Shown here piece by piece: positions 16,346 to 26,118 of a stretch of 64,000 bases of DNA (its first letter is position 1; each line of letters begins with the position of its first letter). The notes beneath the pieces were generated by a model. That model was not told the DNA's origin. It worked only from the letters and a program-made list of their open reading frames with translations, and made no database searches. The stretch spans positions 41,066 to 105,065 of the forward strand of contig NZ_AUFE01000021.1 of the NCBI RefSeq assembly GCF_000426345.1, given 5' to 3'. Position numbers and translations under genes: made by a program. This DNA comes from Cupriavidus phytohabitans. GTDB lineage: Bacteria > Pseudomonadota > Gammaproteobacteria > Burkholderiales > Burkholderiaceae.

Positions 16346-17941
16346 TCACTCCACCGCCATCGCGGGCTCCGCGGTGCGCACCAGCCTGACCGGCGGCACC
16401 CGGTGCGCGCACCAGATGCCTACCGCAGCGGCGATCCCGGCGGCCAGCAGGCCCAAGTGGATCGCGCTGACCAGCGACATGCGCGCCTGCTCCAGCAGCA
16501 AGGCGCCATTGTGCCCGGCCTGGCCCAGTTCGCCGAGCAGTGCCAGTTGCGAGGCCTTGTCGATCAGCACCTGCGGATCGCCCATGCGCGCCGCCCATTG
16601 GCTGGCGCCGGCGGCAGCCATGGCGTGGTCGACGCCGCCGGTATAGCTGCGCGTGACCAGTGTGCCGACGATCGCCGTACCGACCATGCCGCCCACCATG
16701 CGCAACGATTGCAGCATCGCCGTGGCAATGCCAAGGTGCTGGCGCCCCGCGGTCTGCTGCGCAAACACCGTCAGGTTAGGCATGATGAATCCCAGCCCGA
16801 AGCCCCCCACCCGCATGATGGCGAGCAGCATCCCATGCGGCATGGCGCGCGTGGCCTGTGACAGGGCAAGCGTTGCCAGTGCCAGCATGCCAAAGCCGGC
16901 ATACAGCATCGCGTTGGGCCGGCGAATGCGGGTGATGACGCGGCCGTTGACGATGCTGCCGACCGTGATGCAGACCACCAGCGGCGTGATCAGCAACCCC
17001 GCTTCCTTCGGCGACAGGCCAAAGCCGCCCTGGAACAGCAACGGCGCATACAGCAGCAGGGCGAACATCGTGACGCCGGCGAACACGGACAGCTGGAACA
17101 GTGGCGCCAGGCCCGGGTTGCGAAACATCTCCACCGGCAGGATCGGGTTGGCGCAGCGCTGCTCCCAGTGCCACAACGCCACCATCGCGAGGGCTGACAG
17201 CACCAGCAGGCCCGCGGTATAGGCATCGAAGCCGCGCCCGGGCAGCAATTCGACACTCATCTGCATGGCACCCAGCCCGACCGCGATCAGCAAGGCCCCG
17301 AGCCAGTCCACGCGCACCGGCCCGCTGTGCGCCTGCTGGCGCAGGTGCGGCAGGTAGCGCCAGGCAAACCACAAGCCCAGCACGCCGACCGGCAGATTGA
17401 CATAGAAGACCGCGCGCCAGCCATACCACTCGGTCAGCACGCCCCCCAGCGAAGGTCCGATGGCATTGGCGATGCCGAATGCCGCGCTCAGCATCACCTG
17501 CCAGCGCAGCCGCACATGCGAATCGGGAAACAGGTCGGCAATGCAGGCGAAGGCCGTGCCCACCAGCATGCCGCCACCGATCCCCTGCAGTGCCCGCGCC
17601 AGCACCAGGAACGGCATGCTGGGCGCGAGCCCGCACAGCGTCGACGCGACGGTGAATACCACGATCGACGCCAGCACGAAAGGCTTGCGTCCGTAATAGT
17701 CGCCCAGCCGGCCGAAGATCGGCACGGTGATGACGGACGTCAGCAGGTACGCAGTGACCACCCAGGCGTAGTACTCGAAGCCTTGTAGTTCCGCCACGAC
17801 GGTCGGCAACGCGGTACCGACCACGGTCTGGTCCAGCGCCACCAGCATCACCACGAAAGACACGCCCAGCATGGCCAGCAAGGATTTGCGGAACGGCAGG
17901 ACCTGACCGGCGGGCTCACCGCTGTGTGGCTGGGACGTCAT
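16346..17941 (-). CDS. DHA2-type MFS multidrug exporter
   Basis: A 531-residue, 14-helix drug:proton antiporter of the EmrB/QacA (DHA2) family in the inner membrane. Motif A is visible (GRLGDYYGRKPFVL), as are motif D1 (ALDQTVVGTALPTVVAEL) and motif C (GIANAIGPSLGGVLTEWYGWRAVFYVNLPVG). No membrane-fusion partner (EmrA-like) is adjacent, so it probably acts alone or borrows one. It is transcribed first, with marR second. The last residues are a charged tail. Substrate unknown. Confidence 0.9.
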   Translation of the reverse strand: MTSQPHSGEPAGQVLPFRKSLLAMLGVSFVVMLVALDQTVVGTALPTVVAELQGFEYYAWVVTAYLLTSVITVPIFGRLGDYYGRKPFVLASIVVFTVASTLCGLAPSMPFLVLARALQGIGGGMLVGTAFACIADLFPDSHVRLRWQVMLSAAFGIANAIGPSLGGVLTEWYGWRAVFYVNLPVGVLGLWFAWRYLPHLRQQAHSGPVRVDWLGALLIAVGLGAMQMSVELLPGRGFDAYTAGLLVLSALAMVALWHWEQRCANPILPVEMFRNPGLAPLFQLSVFAGVTMFALLLYAPLLFQGGFGLSPKEAGLLITPLVVCITVGSIVNGRVITRIRRPNAMLYAGFGMLALATLALSQATRAMPHGMLLAIMRVGGFGLGFIMPNLTVFAQQTAGRQHLGIATAMLQSLRMVGGMVGTAIVGTLVTRSYTGGVDHAMAAAGASQWAARMGDPQVLIDKASQLALLGELGQAGHNGALLLEQARMSLVSAIHLGLLAAGIAAAVGIWCAHRVPPVRLVRTAEPAMAVE

Positions 17942-17955
17942 GTTATTGCTCGATC

Positions 17956-17977
17956 AATCGTTGTGGTATCAACGATT
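17956..17977 (-). promoter_or_regulatory. Palindromic operator, probably for the MarR protein
   Basis: AATCGTTG-N6-CAACGATT, an 8-bp perfect inverted repeat with a 6-bp centre, 15 bp upstream of the exporter start codon. Size, symmetry and position fit MarR-type sites, which cover promoter elements and the start region. Confidence 0.7.
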
Positions 17978-18007
17978 ATAGGAACAGGCTTCGCAGGCCG
18001 CCAGCCT

Positions 18008-18673
18008 TTATTTCGCGCCGAAATACCAGTGGCGGAACATCTCGCGGGCCGGCGCCAGGTAGCTGCGGATGTCCTCCTGCCGGCCATTGGCATACCAGTG
18101 GCAATAGCAGCCATGGAATACCGCCAGCAGCGCACGCGCCGTTTCCGGCGGAAGCGGGCGCTCCGGCGTACCGAGTGCCTCCGCCAGCACGCGAACATGG
18201 CCGTTCCACCCCTCGCGGATATGCTCGCGCACGCTCTGCGGGGCATTGCCCGAAAACAGCAGCGCCAGCACGATCCCCTTGGTTTCCGGGTTGCGCGCGA
18301 AGTAGTCGGCCACGCGCTCGAACAGTTCATCCACCCGCTGCGACACGGTCAGGCCTTGCAGGTCGGCCGGGTCGAACTGCACCTCGATCTCCTGGAACAG
18401 GCTGATCGCGGCTTCCGCTAGCAGCATCTCCTTGCTGCCGAAATGCCACAACAGGCTGCTCTTGGCCACGCCAGCGTGCGCCGAGACCTGGTCCAGCGTG
18501 ACTTCGCCATAGCCATGCTCGGCGATCAGGGCCTTGGTCAGGTCGATGACCCGCTGCCGAGTTTCGAGGCCGCGGCGGTATTTGGTCGACCCGGCCCCAC
18601 GCGACGGTGGTGTTTTCGGTGTGGTGTCGTGCTGGCGTTCGGCGCCCAAGGCACCTTCCTCTGATGAATGCAT
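18008..18673 (-). CDS. TetR-family regulator divergent from aldehyde dehydrogenase
   Basis: A 221-residue TetR protein. The HTH domain is clear (RQRVIDLTKALIAEHGYGEVTLDQVSAHAGVAKSSLLWHFGSKEMLLAEA, about residues 38-88), followed by a helical ligand-binding domain without recognisable specificity. A charged N-terminus of about 35 residues precedes it. It is transcribed away from the aldehyde dehydrogenase, with 159 bp between the two, the classic arrangement for local repression. Confidence 0.9.
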   Translation of the reverse strand: MHSSEEGALGAERQHDTTPKTPPSRGAGSTKYRRGLETRQRVIDLTKALIAEHGYGEVTLDQVSAHAGVAKSSLLWHFGSKEMLLAEAAISLFQEIEVQFDPADLQGLTVSQRVDELFERVADYFARNPETKGIVLALLFSGNAPQSVREHIREGWNGHVRVLAEALGTPERPLPPETARALLAVFHGCYCHWYANGRQEDIRSYLAPAREMFRHWYFGAK

Positions 18674-18787
18674 AGCTACGTCGGCGCGGAGCCTGGGAGA
18701 TGCTGAGCGTCGGCCATTTTCCTCTCGGTGTTTGCCCTAAAGGCGGCGTGCTGTCCTTGACAGCCTATCATCGCCCTACCCAAACTC

Positions 18788-18818
18788 TAAATTGTACCGA
18801 CCGTTCAGCACAAATTTA
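18788..18818. promoter_or_regulatory. Imperfect dyad between tetR and aldehyde dehydrogenase genes
   Basis: TAAATTGT (18788-18795) and ACAAATTTA (18810-18818) form an imperfect inverted repeat around ACCGACCGTTC, a sequence often seen in TetR-family targets. It lies 15-45 bp before the GTG of the dehydrogenase gene, so a repressor bound here would block that promoter. Confidence 0.45.
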
Positions 18819-18832
18819 AGGGAAATATCGTC

Positions 18833-20329
18833 GTGGCGAATACAGCACTACCCGATAGCCCGCTGGCCCTGTTCACAAGGCAGCGGACAGCCTTCATGGC
18901 GTCTCCCTTTCCGTCGCTGGCCCAGCGCCGAAGCGCATTGCAGCGGCTGCGCCTGGCGCTTCGGGGCCACGCCCAGCGCCTCGCAGCCGCCGCGGCCCGT
19001 GACTTCAGCGCGCGCGCCGATGCCGAGACCCTGATGGTCGACGTGCTGCCGTCGGTGCTTCATGTCAACCACCTGCTGCGGGGCCTGCGGCGCTGGATGA
19101 AGCCGTCGCGCCGGCACACCGAACTGCTGTTCCTCGGCAACGGCGCGCGGGTGATGTACCAGCCGAAGGGCGTGGTCGGCATCGTGGTGCCGTGGAATTT
19201 CCCGGTCTACCTCGCGCTCGGTCCGCTGGCGACGGCGCTGGCCGCCGGCAACCGCTGCATGGTGAAGACCTCCGAATACGCGCCGCATACCTCGGCCGCG
19301 CTGCGCGACCTGCTGGCCGAAGCCTTCGATGAAGACGAGGTGGCCGTGGTCGAGGGCGATGCCACGGTCGCCCGCGCCTTCACCGGCCTGCCGTTCGACC
19401 ATATCGTCTTCACCGGTTCGCCGGAGGTGGGCCGCCACGTCATGCGAGCCGCCGCCGACAACCTGACACCCGTGACGCTGGAACTGGGCGGCAAGTCGCC
19501 GGCGATCGTGTCGCGCAGCGCGGCGCTGGAAACGGCGGCCACGCGCATCGCCCACGGCAAGACGCTGAACGGCGGCCAGATCTGCGTCGCGCCAGACTAC
19601 GCGCTGGTGCCGCACGAACTGGCCGCGGATTTCGCCAACGCCGTGCTGGCCGCCGCCGCCCGCATGCATCCACCAGGCAGCAACGACTACACCGCGGTCA
19701 TCCACGACGCCGCGCTGGCACGCCAGCGTGCGCTGCTCGACGATGCCCGTGCGCTGGGCGCGCGGGTCCTCGCGGCGGCGATGCCGGCGGACGGACGGCG
19801 CCTGCCCTTGCACGTCGTGCTCGGCGTCACGCCGCAGATGCGCCTGGCACGCGAGGAAATCTTCGGGCCGATCCTGCCGGTCGTGACCTACCGCACCTTC
19901 GATGAAGCCATCGCCTACGTGCAGCGGGGCACTCGGCCGCTGGCGCTCTACTATTTCGGCCATGACAAAGCCGAAACCAGCCCGCTGCTGGAACGCACCC
20001 ACGCCGGCGGCGTCACGCTCAACGACTGGGGCTGGCATGTGGTCAACCACGACCTGCCCTTTGGCGGCACCGGCACCTCCGGCATCGGCAATTACCACGG
20101 CGCCGAGGGCTTTCGCGAGCTGTCGCACGCCAAGGCGGTGTTCACCGAGCGCCGCTGGTTCCCGATCGGGCTGTTCCATCCGCCTTACGGCGGCCTGATA
20201 CAGCGGCTCGCGCTACGCCTGTTCCTGGGCACGCCGCATCCGACCGAGCCAGGCGCGCGCACCGCCGTCGGCACGCAGGCGGCATCGACCGCATCTGCCA
20301 CATCCGCCAAATCCGCCAGCAGCGACTGA
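18833..20329 (+). CDS. Aldehyde dehydrogenase, coniferyl-aldehyde type
   Basis: A 498-residue NAD(P)-dependent aldehyde dehydrogenase. The nucleotide-binding and catalytic signatures are visible: VVPWNFPVYLALGPL, FTGSPEVGRHVM, general base Glu in VTLELGGKSPAIV, nucleophile Cys in NGGQICVAPDY and EEIFGPILPV. The overall sequence fits the coniferyl aldehyde dehydrogenase subgroup. The C-terminus is extended by a Pro/Ala/Ser-rich tail. Start GTG 18833 follows AAGGGAAA. It probably formed an alcohol-to-acid oxidation pair with the adjacent GMC oxidoreductase, of which only the first 47 codons remain. Confidence 0.88.
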   Translation: MANTALPDSPLALFTRQRTAFMASPFPSLAQRRSALQRLRLALRGHAQRLAAAAARDFSARADAETLMVDVLPSVLHVNHLLRGLRRWMKPSRRHTELLFLGNGARVMYQPKGVVGIVVPWNFPVYLALGPLATALAAGNRCMVKTSEYAPHTSAALRDLLAEAFDEDEVAVVEGDATVARAFTGLPFDHIVFTGSPEVGRHVMRAAADNLTPVTLELGGKSPAIVSRSAALETAATRIAHGKTLNGGQICVAPDYALVPHELAADFANAVLAAAARMHPPGSNDYTAVIHDAALARQRALLDDARALGARVLAAAMPADGRRLPLHVVLGVTPQMRLAREEIFGPILPVVTYRTFDEAIAYVQRGTRPLALYYFGHDKAETSPLLERTHAGGVTLNDWGWHVVNHDLPFGGTGTSGIGNYHGAEGFRELSHAKAVFTERRWFPIGLFHPPYGGLIQRLALRLFLGTPHPTEPGARTAVGTQAASTASATSAKSASSD

Positions 20330-20353
20330 TCCCTCTCTTTATCCCTGACTGCA

Positions 20354-20495
20354 ATGGAATTCGACTATGTGGTCACAGGCGCCGGATCGGCTGGCTGCGT
20401 GCTGGCGAACCGCCTCAGCGCCGACCCCGCGGTGCGCGTCTGCCTGATCGAGGCCGGCCCCACCGACCGCTCCCCGCTGATCCACACGAGCGTCA
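20354..20495 (+). pseudogene. 5' stump of a GMC (choline dehydrogenase-like) oxidoreductase
   Basis: The frame begins [20 protein letters not shown] and continues to [15 protein letters not shown]: the FAD-binding Rossmann motif (GAGSAG) and first segment of a roughly 530-residue GMC alcohol dehydrogenase. Homology stops near 20495, exactly where the trehalase stop codon is read on the opposite strand; beyond it the frame has no GMC features. The gene starts 24 bp after the aldehyde dehydrogenase, as expected for a former operon partner. It is a deletion remnant. Confidence 0.82.
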
Positions 20496-22235
20496 GGCGT
20501 TCCGGCACGTCGCCGGCAAGTCCCCATAGAGCGCCATCAACGCACTGGCAACGCCGTTGGTCCACCCGAACCCGTCCTGCAGCGGATACTCGCCGCCTCC
20601 ACCACCCCTGGCCCGTTCGCCGGTGGCCTCGATGTGATATTTCTCCACCAGCTTGCATTCTTTGCCATAGACGCCGGCGACCGTGGCAAGCCAGCGCTGC
20701 GCGATGTCGAGTGCCAGGCCGTCATGGCCATAGCGAGTCAGTCCGCGCACCGCGAGCCATTGCAGTGGCGCCCAGCCGTTGGGATGGTCCCACTGCTGGC
20801 CGGAGTTGAGTTCGGTGGTGGCCAGGCCTCCCGCGTCCATCAGGCGTGCGGCCACTGCGCCGGCAACGCCGCCGGCTTCCCCGGCCCGGGCAAGGCCGAG
20901 GTATAGCGGCATCATCGTCGCCGCTGTCAGGCACGGCCGCGGCGATCCGCGGCACCAGTCGTAGTCGACGAAGATGCCGGATGCGCCGTCCCACATGTAG
21001 TGCCGGATAGCGGCTTCGCGCCGGCGCGCGGCGGCAAGGAAGCGGTCGGCATCGGCATCGCCGGCCTCGTCGCACAAAGCGGCAAGGCGCATTTCGAGGT
21101 GCCACAACAAGGCGTTGAGGTCGACGGGCAGGACCGCGGTGGTGCGGATGGTGGCGAGATCGGCCGGTTGCCCCGCCAGCGGCAGGTCGAGCCAGCGGGA
21201 GCTGAAATCCCAGCCCGATTCGGCGGCAGCGCGCAGGTCGCGGAACACCAGGTGATGAGGCCGGCCGCTGCGCTCGGCAGTCTGGACGTCTTCCAGGAAG
21301 GCTTCCTCGCGCGGGCAAGGCCGGTCGTCCCAGTAGCGGTTGAGCACGGCGCCGTCGGGCAGGCAGAGGGCGCGCCGGTGCGCGCAGCCCGGACGCAGGG
21401 CCTGGGCGCCGTCCATCCAGAAGTCGTATTCGCGCCGAAGCTGCGGCAGGAAGTCGCGCGCTCTGGCGACCTGCTCGCGCTCGAGCAGGTCGACCATCAG
21501 TGCAAACACTGGCGGCTGCGAGCGGCTCAGGTAGTAGTTGCGCGTACCGTTGGGCACCAGCCCGTAGGTGTCGATCAGGTAGGCGAAATTGCCCGCCATT
21601 TCCAGCAGCAGGTCGCCGCGCCCGCTTGCGGCCAGCCCGACCATGGTGAAGTAGGAGTCCCAGTAGTACAGCTCGCCGAAGCGCCCGCCCGGCACCACAT
21701 ACCGATGCGGCAACGGCAGCAGCGACGACAGCGGCGGATGTGCGGCCGGCTCGCGCGTGAGCACCGGCCACAGGCCGTCGATGTGTTCGCGCAGCGTGTG
21801 GGCCGGGTCGGAGACATAGTGGCTGTCCGGCACCACCGCGCGCGTGAAATGCGCCTGCACGAAGTCGGCCAGGCAGAAGCCAGGCTCGACACGTGTTTCG
21901 CGATAGTGCGTGACGATGCATTCGGGGTCGCAGCCGGGAATGCAGTCCGGAAAGGTCTTGCTGTCCGCGAACAGGCCGCTGTGCTGGACATCGACGAACA
22001 GTTCGCCGTAGCGCACGGCCGGCGACAGCGTATCGGCCTGCGGACAGCTCGCCAATGCATGCGGCGGCGGGCACTCGCGATGCGCGACCAGCGGCGGATG
22101 GGCCACCGCGTGGACCTTGGCCGGCGCGGCAACTGCGCCGGCGACTGCGCCGGCACCATCGGGCGTGGCCGGATCCGTGCGCGGCACCGTGTAGGCACCG
22201 GCGCTCGCGGCGCGACGGTCGTCATTGTTTCCCAT
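20493..22235 (-). CDS. treA: Alpha,alpha-trehalase (GH37)
   Basis: A 580-residue inverting trehalase that splits trehalose into two glucose molecules. Both family signatures are present: [14 protein letters not shown] (about residues 182-195) and [10 protein letters not shown]. The likely catalytic Asp is in [10 protein letters not shown] and the catalytic base Glu near [10 protein letters not shown]; the Gly-rich loop [19 protein letters not shown] is also typical. The first 60 residues are Ala/Pro/Asp-rich with no clear signal peptide, so location is uncertain (TreA periplasmic, TreF cytoplasmic). ATG 22235 overlaps the truncated SDR leader by 14 nt and has no strong site of its own. No terminator follows. 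Confidence 0.9.
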   Translation of the reverse strand: MGNNDDRRAASAGAYTVPRTDPATPDGAGAVAGAVAAPAKVHAVAHPPLVAHRECPPPHALASCPQADTLSPAVRYGELFVDVQHSGLFADSKTFPDCIPGCDPECIVTHYRETRVEPGFCLADFVQAHFTRAVVPDSHYVSDPAHTLREHIDGLWPVLTREPAAHPPLSSLLPLPHRYVVPGGRFGELYYWDSYFTMVGLAASGRGDLLLEMAGNFAYLIDTYGLVPNGTRNYYLSRSQPPVFALMVDLLEREQVARARDFLPQLRREYDFWMDGAQALRPGCAHRRALCLPDGAVLNRYWDDRPCPREEAFLEDVQTAERSGRPHHLVFRDLRAAAESGWDFSSRWLDLPLAGQPADLATIRTTAVLPVDLNALLWHLEMRLAALCDEAGDADADRFLAAARRREAAIRHYMWDGASGIFVDYDWCRGSPRPCLTAATMMPLYLGLARAGEAGGVAGAVAARLMDAGGLATTELNSGQQWDHPNGWAPLQWLAVRGLTRYGHDGLALDIAQRWLATVAGVYGKECKLVEKYHIEATGERARGGGGGEYPLQDGFGWTNGVASALMALYGDLPATCRNA

Positions 22236-22320
22236 GATTCCGCGCCTGCCTCTGCGCGATCGCACGGCCGATGCCGCTTGCTGTGCCGGTGACGCACGTG
22301 GTCATGCCGGACATTTCCAT
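22222..22320 (-). pseudogene. 5' stump of a short-chain dehydrogenase, now a leader ORF
   Basis: A 32-codon ORF starting MEMSGMTTCVTGTASGIGRA, the first strand and glycine-rich cofactor motif (TGxxxGIG) of an SDR enzyme. It then runs into unrelated sequence and stops inside the trehalase start region. It keeps a strong ribosome binding site (GGGAGGCGCC). Its stop overlaps the trehalase ATG by 14 nt, so ribosomes finishing here could re-initiate on trehalase. The 295-bp stretch from 22321 to the exporter gene at 22616 holds no other supported gene. Confidence 0.75.
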
Positions 22321-22615
22321 GGCGCCTCCCTGCGTCGGTGCCGGCGATGGCACCTGCCGTGGGCGCCGCCGGCTCATGATGTTAGGAGCCGCCAGGCGCC
22401 GCGAAGTTCGCCCGCCGGCGCGGCGGCCTTCGGTGCAGTGCAGCGAGGCCCGCCGCCCCAGGGCCTTGCCTGCCATCGCGCGGCAGACAGATCCGCACCG
22501 CCAGGCGGTGCGGTGCGGTGCACGGCGACTGCGCCGCGATGCGTGACCGAAGGCCGCTAACCTGCAAAAAACCCCTTTGCGCGACCGGCCCACGGCGTCT
22601 GCCCTCTAGCTGCTG

Positions 22616-24064
22616 TCACACCTCCTTCTCCCCATGCCTGACCGGCAACGCCGGCGCCGCCTCTTGCCTCCCCAACTGCATGAAAATCCAAGCCGACGCA
22701 CAAGTGATCAGCCCCATGCAGACAAAGGTGGCATGAAACGCCGGCAACACCGCCGCCGTGTCCCCGCCAAACCGATGCTGGAACGTGGCCAGCAGCGCCC
22801 CCGCCGACGCCACCGCCAGGCTCATCGACAGCATCTGCACCATCGACAGCATGCTGTTGCCGCTGCTGGCGCCCGCGCCGCTCAGGTCCTTGAGCGTCAC
22901 GGTATTCATCGCCGTGAACTGGACCGAATTGACCATGCCGAACACGGCCAGCAACGGGACCAGCAGCCATAGCGGCAGTTGCGGCGTGATCAGCCCGAAG
23001 GCGGCCATCACCAGGCCGACCACGAAGGTGTTGGAGACCAGCACGCGGCGGTACCCGTGGCGCTGGATCAACCGCGTGGCGAGCCGCTTGGAGGCCATCC
23101 CGGCGGCGGTAACGGGCAGCATCATCAGGCCGGCGTCGAACGGTGAGTAACCCAGGCTGACCTGCAGCGTCAGCGGGATCAGGAACGGCATCGAGCCATT
23201 GCCGATGCGGGCGAACAGGTTGCCCAGCAGGCCGACGCTGAAGCTGTGGATGCGGAACAGTCGCAGCGGAAACAGCGGCTGCTTGCGGCGGTTGGCATGC
23301 AGGCCATAGGCGGTCAGCGCGGCCATGCTGGCGATCAGCAGCAACAGCACGGTGGCGTGCTCGAAGCCCAGGCCGGCCAGCCCGTCGAGCGAGAAGGACA
23401 GCGCCAGCATGGCGACGGCCAGCAGCAGGTAGCCAGCCATGTCGAAGCGGCCGATGCCGGACAGTTTTGCGTTCGGCATATAGCGGATCGTGGCAAGCGC
23501 GCCGAGCAGGCCGACGGGCACGTTGATCAGGAAGATCCAGTGCCACGAAAGCGCCTGCGTCAGCCAGCCGCCCAGCGTGGGGCCGATCAACGGGCCGATC
23601 ATGCCCGGGATGGCGACGAAGCTTAGCGCCTGCAGGTACTGTTCGCGCGGAAAGGTGCGCAGCACCGAGAGCCGTCCGACCGGCAGCAGCATGGCGCCGC
23701 CCACGCCCTGCACCACGCGCGCGCCGACCAGGAAGTTGAGCGTCGGCGCATACGCGCACAGCAGCGAGCCGGCCACGAACAGGCCGATCGCGGTCTGGAA
23801 GATGGTGCGCGTGCCGAAGCGGTCGGCAAGCCAGCCCGAGGCCGGGATGATTACCGCCATGGTCAGCGAGTAGGCGATCACCACGGACTGCATCCGCAGC
23901 GGGCTCTCGCCCAGGCTGCGCGCCATCGACGGCAAGGCGGTGTTGACGATGGTCGAGTCCAGCGTCTGCATGAAGAAGCCGACCGCCACGACCCATAGCA
24001 TGATGCGGCGGGTATGGTCGTCCGGCGGCGGCACGACGGGAACGTCTGGCAAGGGCGCGGTCAT
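22616..24064 (-). CDS. mdtD: MdtD-like MFS transporter
   Basis: A 482-residue, 14-helix DHA2 transporter. The sequence follows Escherichia coli MdtD closely in many places: FFMQTLDSTIVNTALPSMA, PASGWLADRFGTRTIF, QGVGGAMLLPVGRL, GPTLGGWLTQ with SWHWIFLINVPVG, and NTVTLKDLSGAGASSGNSML. MdtD-type proteins are drug or iron-chelate exporters; the substrate here is unknown. ATG 24064 has GGAG 8-9 nt upstream; a longer frame to 24151 is not needed. It ends with a charged GEKEV tail. Confidence 0.87.
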   Translation of the reverse strand: MTAPLPDVPVVPPPDDHTRRIMLWVVAVGFFMQTLDSTIVNTALPSMARSLGESPLRMQSVVIAYSLTMAVIIPASGWLADRFGTRTIFQTAIGLFVAGSLLCAYAPTLNFLVGARVVQGVGGAMLLPVGRLSVLRTFPREQYLQALSFVAIPGMIGPLIGPTLGGWLTQALSWHWIFLINVPVGLLGALATIRYMPNAKLSGIGRFDMAGYLLLAVAMLALSFSLDGLAGLGFEHATVLLLLIASMAALTAYGLHANRRKQPLFPLRLFRIHSFSVGLLGNLFARIGNGSMPFLIPLTLQVSLGYSPFDAGLMMLPVTAAGMASKRLATRLIQRHGYRRVLVSNTFVVGLVMAAFGLITPQLPLWLLVPLLAVFGMVNSVQFTAMNTVTLKDLSGAGASSGNSMLSMVQMLSMSLAVASAGALLATFQHRFGGDTAAVLPAFHATFVCMGLITCASAWIFMQLGRQEAAPALPVRHGEKEV

Positions 24065-24190
24065 TACGCAAACTCCGGGCTGGCGCGCTGCCGGCCCGCA
24101 GGCGGACGCGGCCAAAGCCAACACCTTAAAGGGCAATGGCGCAACAGGCAATCAAACGAAATTGGGCGCAACCACCGCCGCGCGCCGAGC

Positions 24191-26118
24191 CTACAAGGCC
24201 GCGCGCAGCCCGATGAAGAAGCGCCGGCCCGGTGCCGGCTCGAAGTAACGCCCGTTGGCCTCGTTGACGATCACCGAGCCGATATAGCGCCGGTCGGTCA
24301 CGTTGTCGATGCGGCCGAACAGGTAGACGCGGGTCGGGCCGAGGCGGAACTCGTAGCCGGCGCGCAGGTTGAAGACCGCGTAGCCGGGCGCGGCTTGCGT
24401 GTTGAGGTCATCGGCATAGACGCGGCTGTCGACGCGCATCTCGGCGCCGAGCGTGAGCGGCGCCAGCGGCCGCCAGGCCAGGTCGGCGCTGACGCTATGG
24501 CGCGCGGTGCCGGGCAGCCGGTTGCCCGCGGCCACGGTCTGGCCCTGCGCGTTGATGAAGGCATCGCCGAAATAGGCATCGAGCCAGGTATAGGCCAGCC
24601 CGGCCTCGATGCGGCTGCCGCCACCTTGCCCCGGCGTGCCGACCTGCCCCAGGAAGCCGCCGCGCCAGCCCAGCTCGAAGCCGCGCCGGCGCACGCCGTT
24701 GACGTTCTGGTAGACGGTGCGGCCCGCGTTGTTCGATTGCGGCACCACTTCGTCGTGGCTGTCGGCATCGAACAGCGCCGCTTCCAGGCGCTGCCCGTCG
24801 GCCTGCCACTTGATGCCGATCTCGCCCTGGCGGCTGGTCGAGGCGCGCAGGCCGAGGTTGCTGCCGACCCCGCCGGGGCCGTAGGCGACCTCGGTCAGCG
24901 TCGGCGTCTCGAAGCCGCGACCGAGGTTGGCATAGACGTTCAGGCTATCGAGCGCATGCCACACCAGCCCGAGCACCGGGCTGACGTTGCTGTAGGTGGC
25001 GGTGCCGCTGTCGTCGGGGCTGGCCGCGGTGATGAACTGGTCGTCGATGCCCAGCCGCACGCGGCTGGCGCGCACGCCGCCGACCACTTGCCAGTCGGGA
25101 TGGAAGGTCCAGTCGGCCTGCGCGAAGGCGCCCAGGTCGGTCGCGGTATTGGTCTCGTCACGCCGCAGCGCGCCCTGGCTGCCGTCCTGGTTGACGTAGC
25201 CGTTGCGGCCGTCGCGCATGCCGTTGGCCTCCACCCCGGCCGTCCACAGCAGCGGCAGGCCGTTGGCGGTGGTGCGCCGGCTCCACGACAGCGCGCCGCC
25301 GCCATAGATGCGATCCAGGTCGACGATGCCGCCGGATGACGTCGGCGCGGCGCCGCTGAACCCGAGGCGCTGGTACAGGTTGCGGGTTCCCGCCGTAGAG
25401 ACGTCCGGTGAGGCTGTCGATGTCGCTCAGCTGATGCTCCACCACCACGCCCGCCTGCGCCTGCTCGACGTTCTTGCCGGTGTCGAACTGGGTCGCAGCC
25501 GGCACCGCCTGGCGCGGGTTGGCATTGGCCTGCGCACGTGTCAGCCCAAGCGGATCCTGCGCCAGCGGCTGGTTGAAGTAGTTGAACTGGCCAATCACGC
25601 GCGTCAAACGGACCGCGCAGCACCTCGACACGGCCGGCATTGGCCAGGTCGGCGGTGGAGGCCTGGCCCTGGCCGTCGGGCATGGTCGCGGGGATGCCGT
25701 CGACATAGAGCCGCACGCCGCGCACGCCAAACGTGGAGCGCGTGCCGAAGCCGCGCACCGCCAGCTGCAGGTCCTGCGAATAGTTCTGCCGGTCCCGCAC
25801 GGCCACGCCCGGCACACCCGCCAGCACCTCGGACAGGTTGACCAGCGGCGTGGCGCTGCGCAGCGGATCGACCGGCACGCTATCCACCGCGGCCGGCGCA
25901 TCGAAGCGTCGCTGCTCGCTGCGGGTGGCGGTGACCACGATGTCGGGGAGGGTTTCGGCGGTGCCGGCGGCCACCGCGCTGTCGGGCGGATCAGCGGCAC
26001 GCACGCCGCCGCATGTGAGTACCAGGGCGGCCAACGCCAGTGCCCTGGGCGCCGGCATGCGGAGGCAGGGGAGGCGCTGATGCGTGGCCGACAAAGGCTG
26101 CGTGCCGCCTGGTCTCAT
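24191..26118 (-). pseudogene. Broken TonB-dependent outer-membrane receptor
   Basis: Three reading frames are needed to follow one receptor. Frame 1 (from the ATG at 26118 or 26058 to about 25605) has a signal peptide, the TonB-box-like DIVVTATRSEQRRFD and plug sequence to RVEVLRGPF. The next recognisable barrel sequence (QFNYFNQPLAQDPLGLTRAQ) begins immediately in another frame, so roughly 100 or more residues are deleted at 25605. A second break near 25385, one extra G:C in a CCC run, moves from LTGRLYGGN to NLYQRLGF. The final frame runs to 24191 and ends correctly in F-x-IGLRAAL. The layout suggests a siderophore or cofactor receptor. Confidence 0.83.

Noticed and set aside
22557..22615. 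Terminator after the MdtD-like exporter
   Set aside because: A run of six T exists on the minus strand, but no adequate stem directly precedes it.
25380..25395. Single sequencing error as the only reason for the broken receptor
   Set aside because: One extra base could be an error, but the separate deletion junction at about 25605 removes many residues, so the gene is broken in any case.
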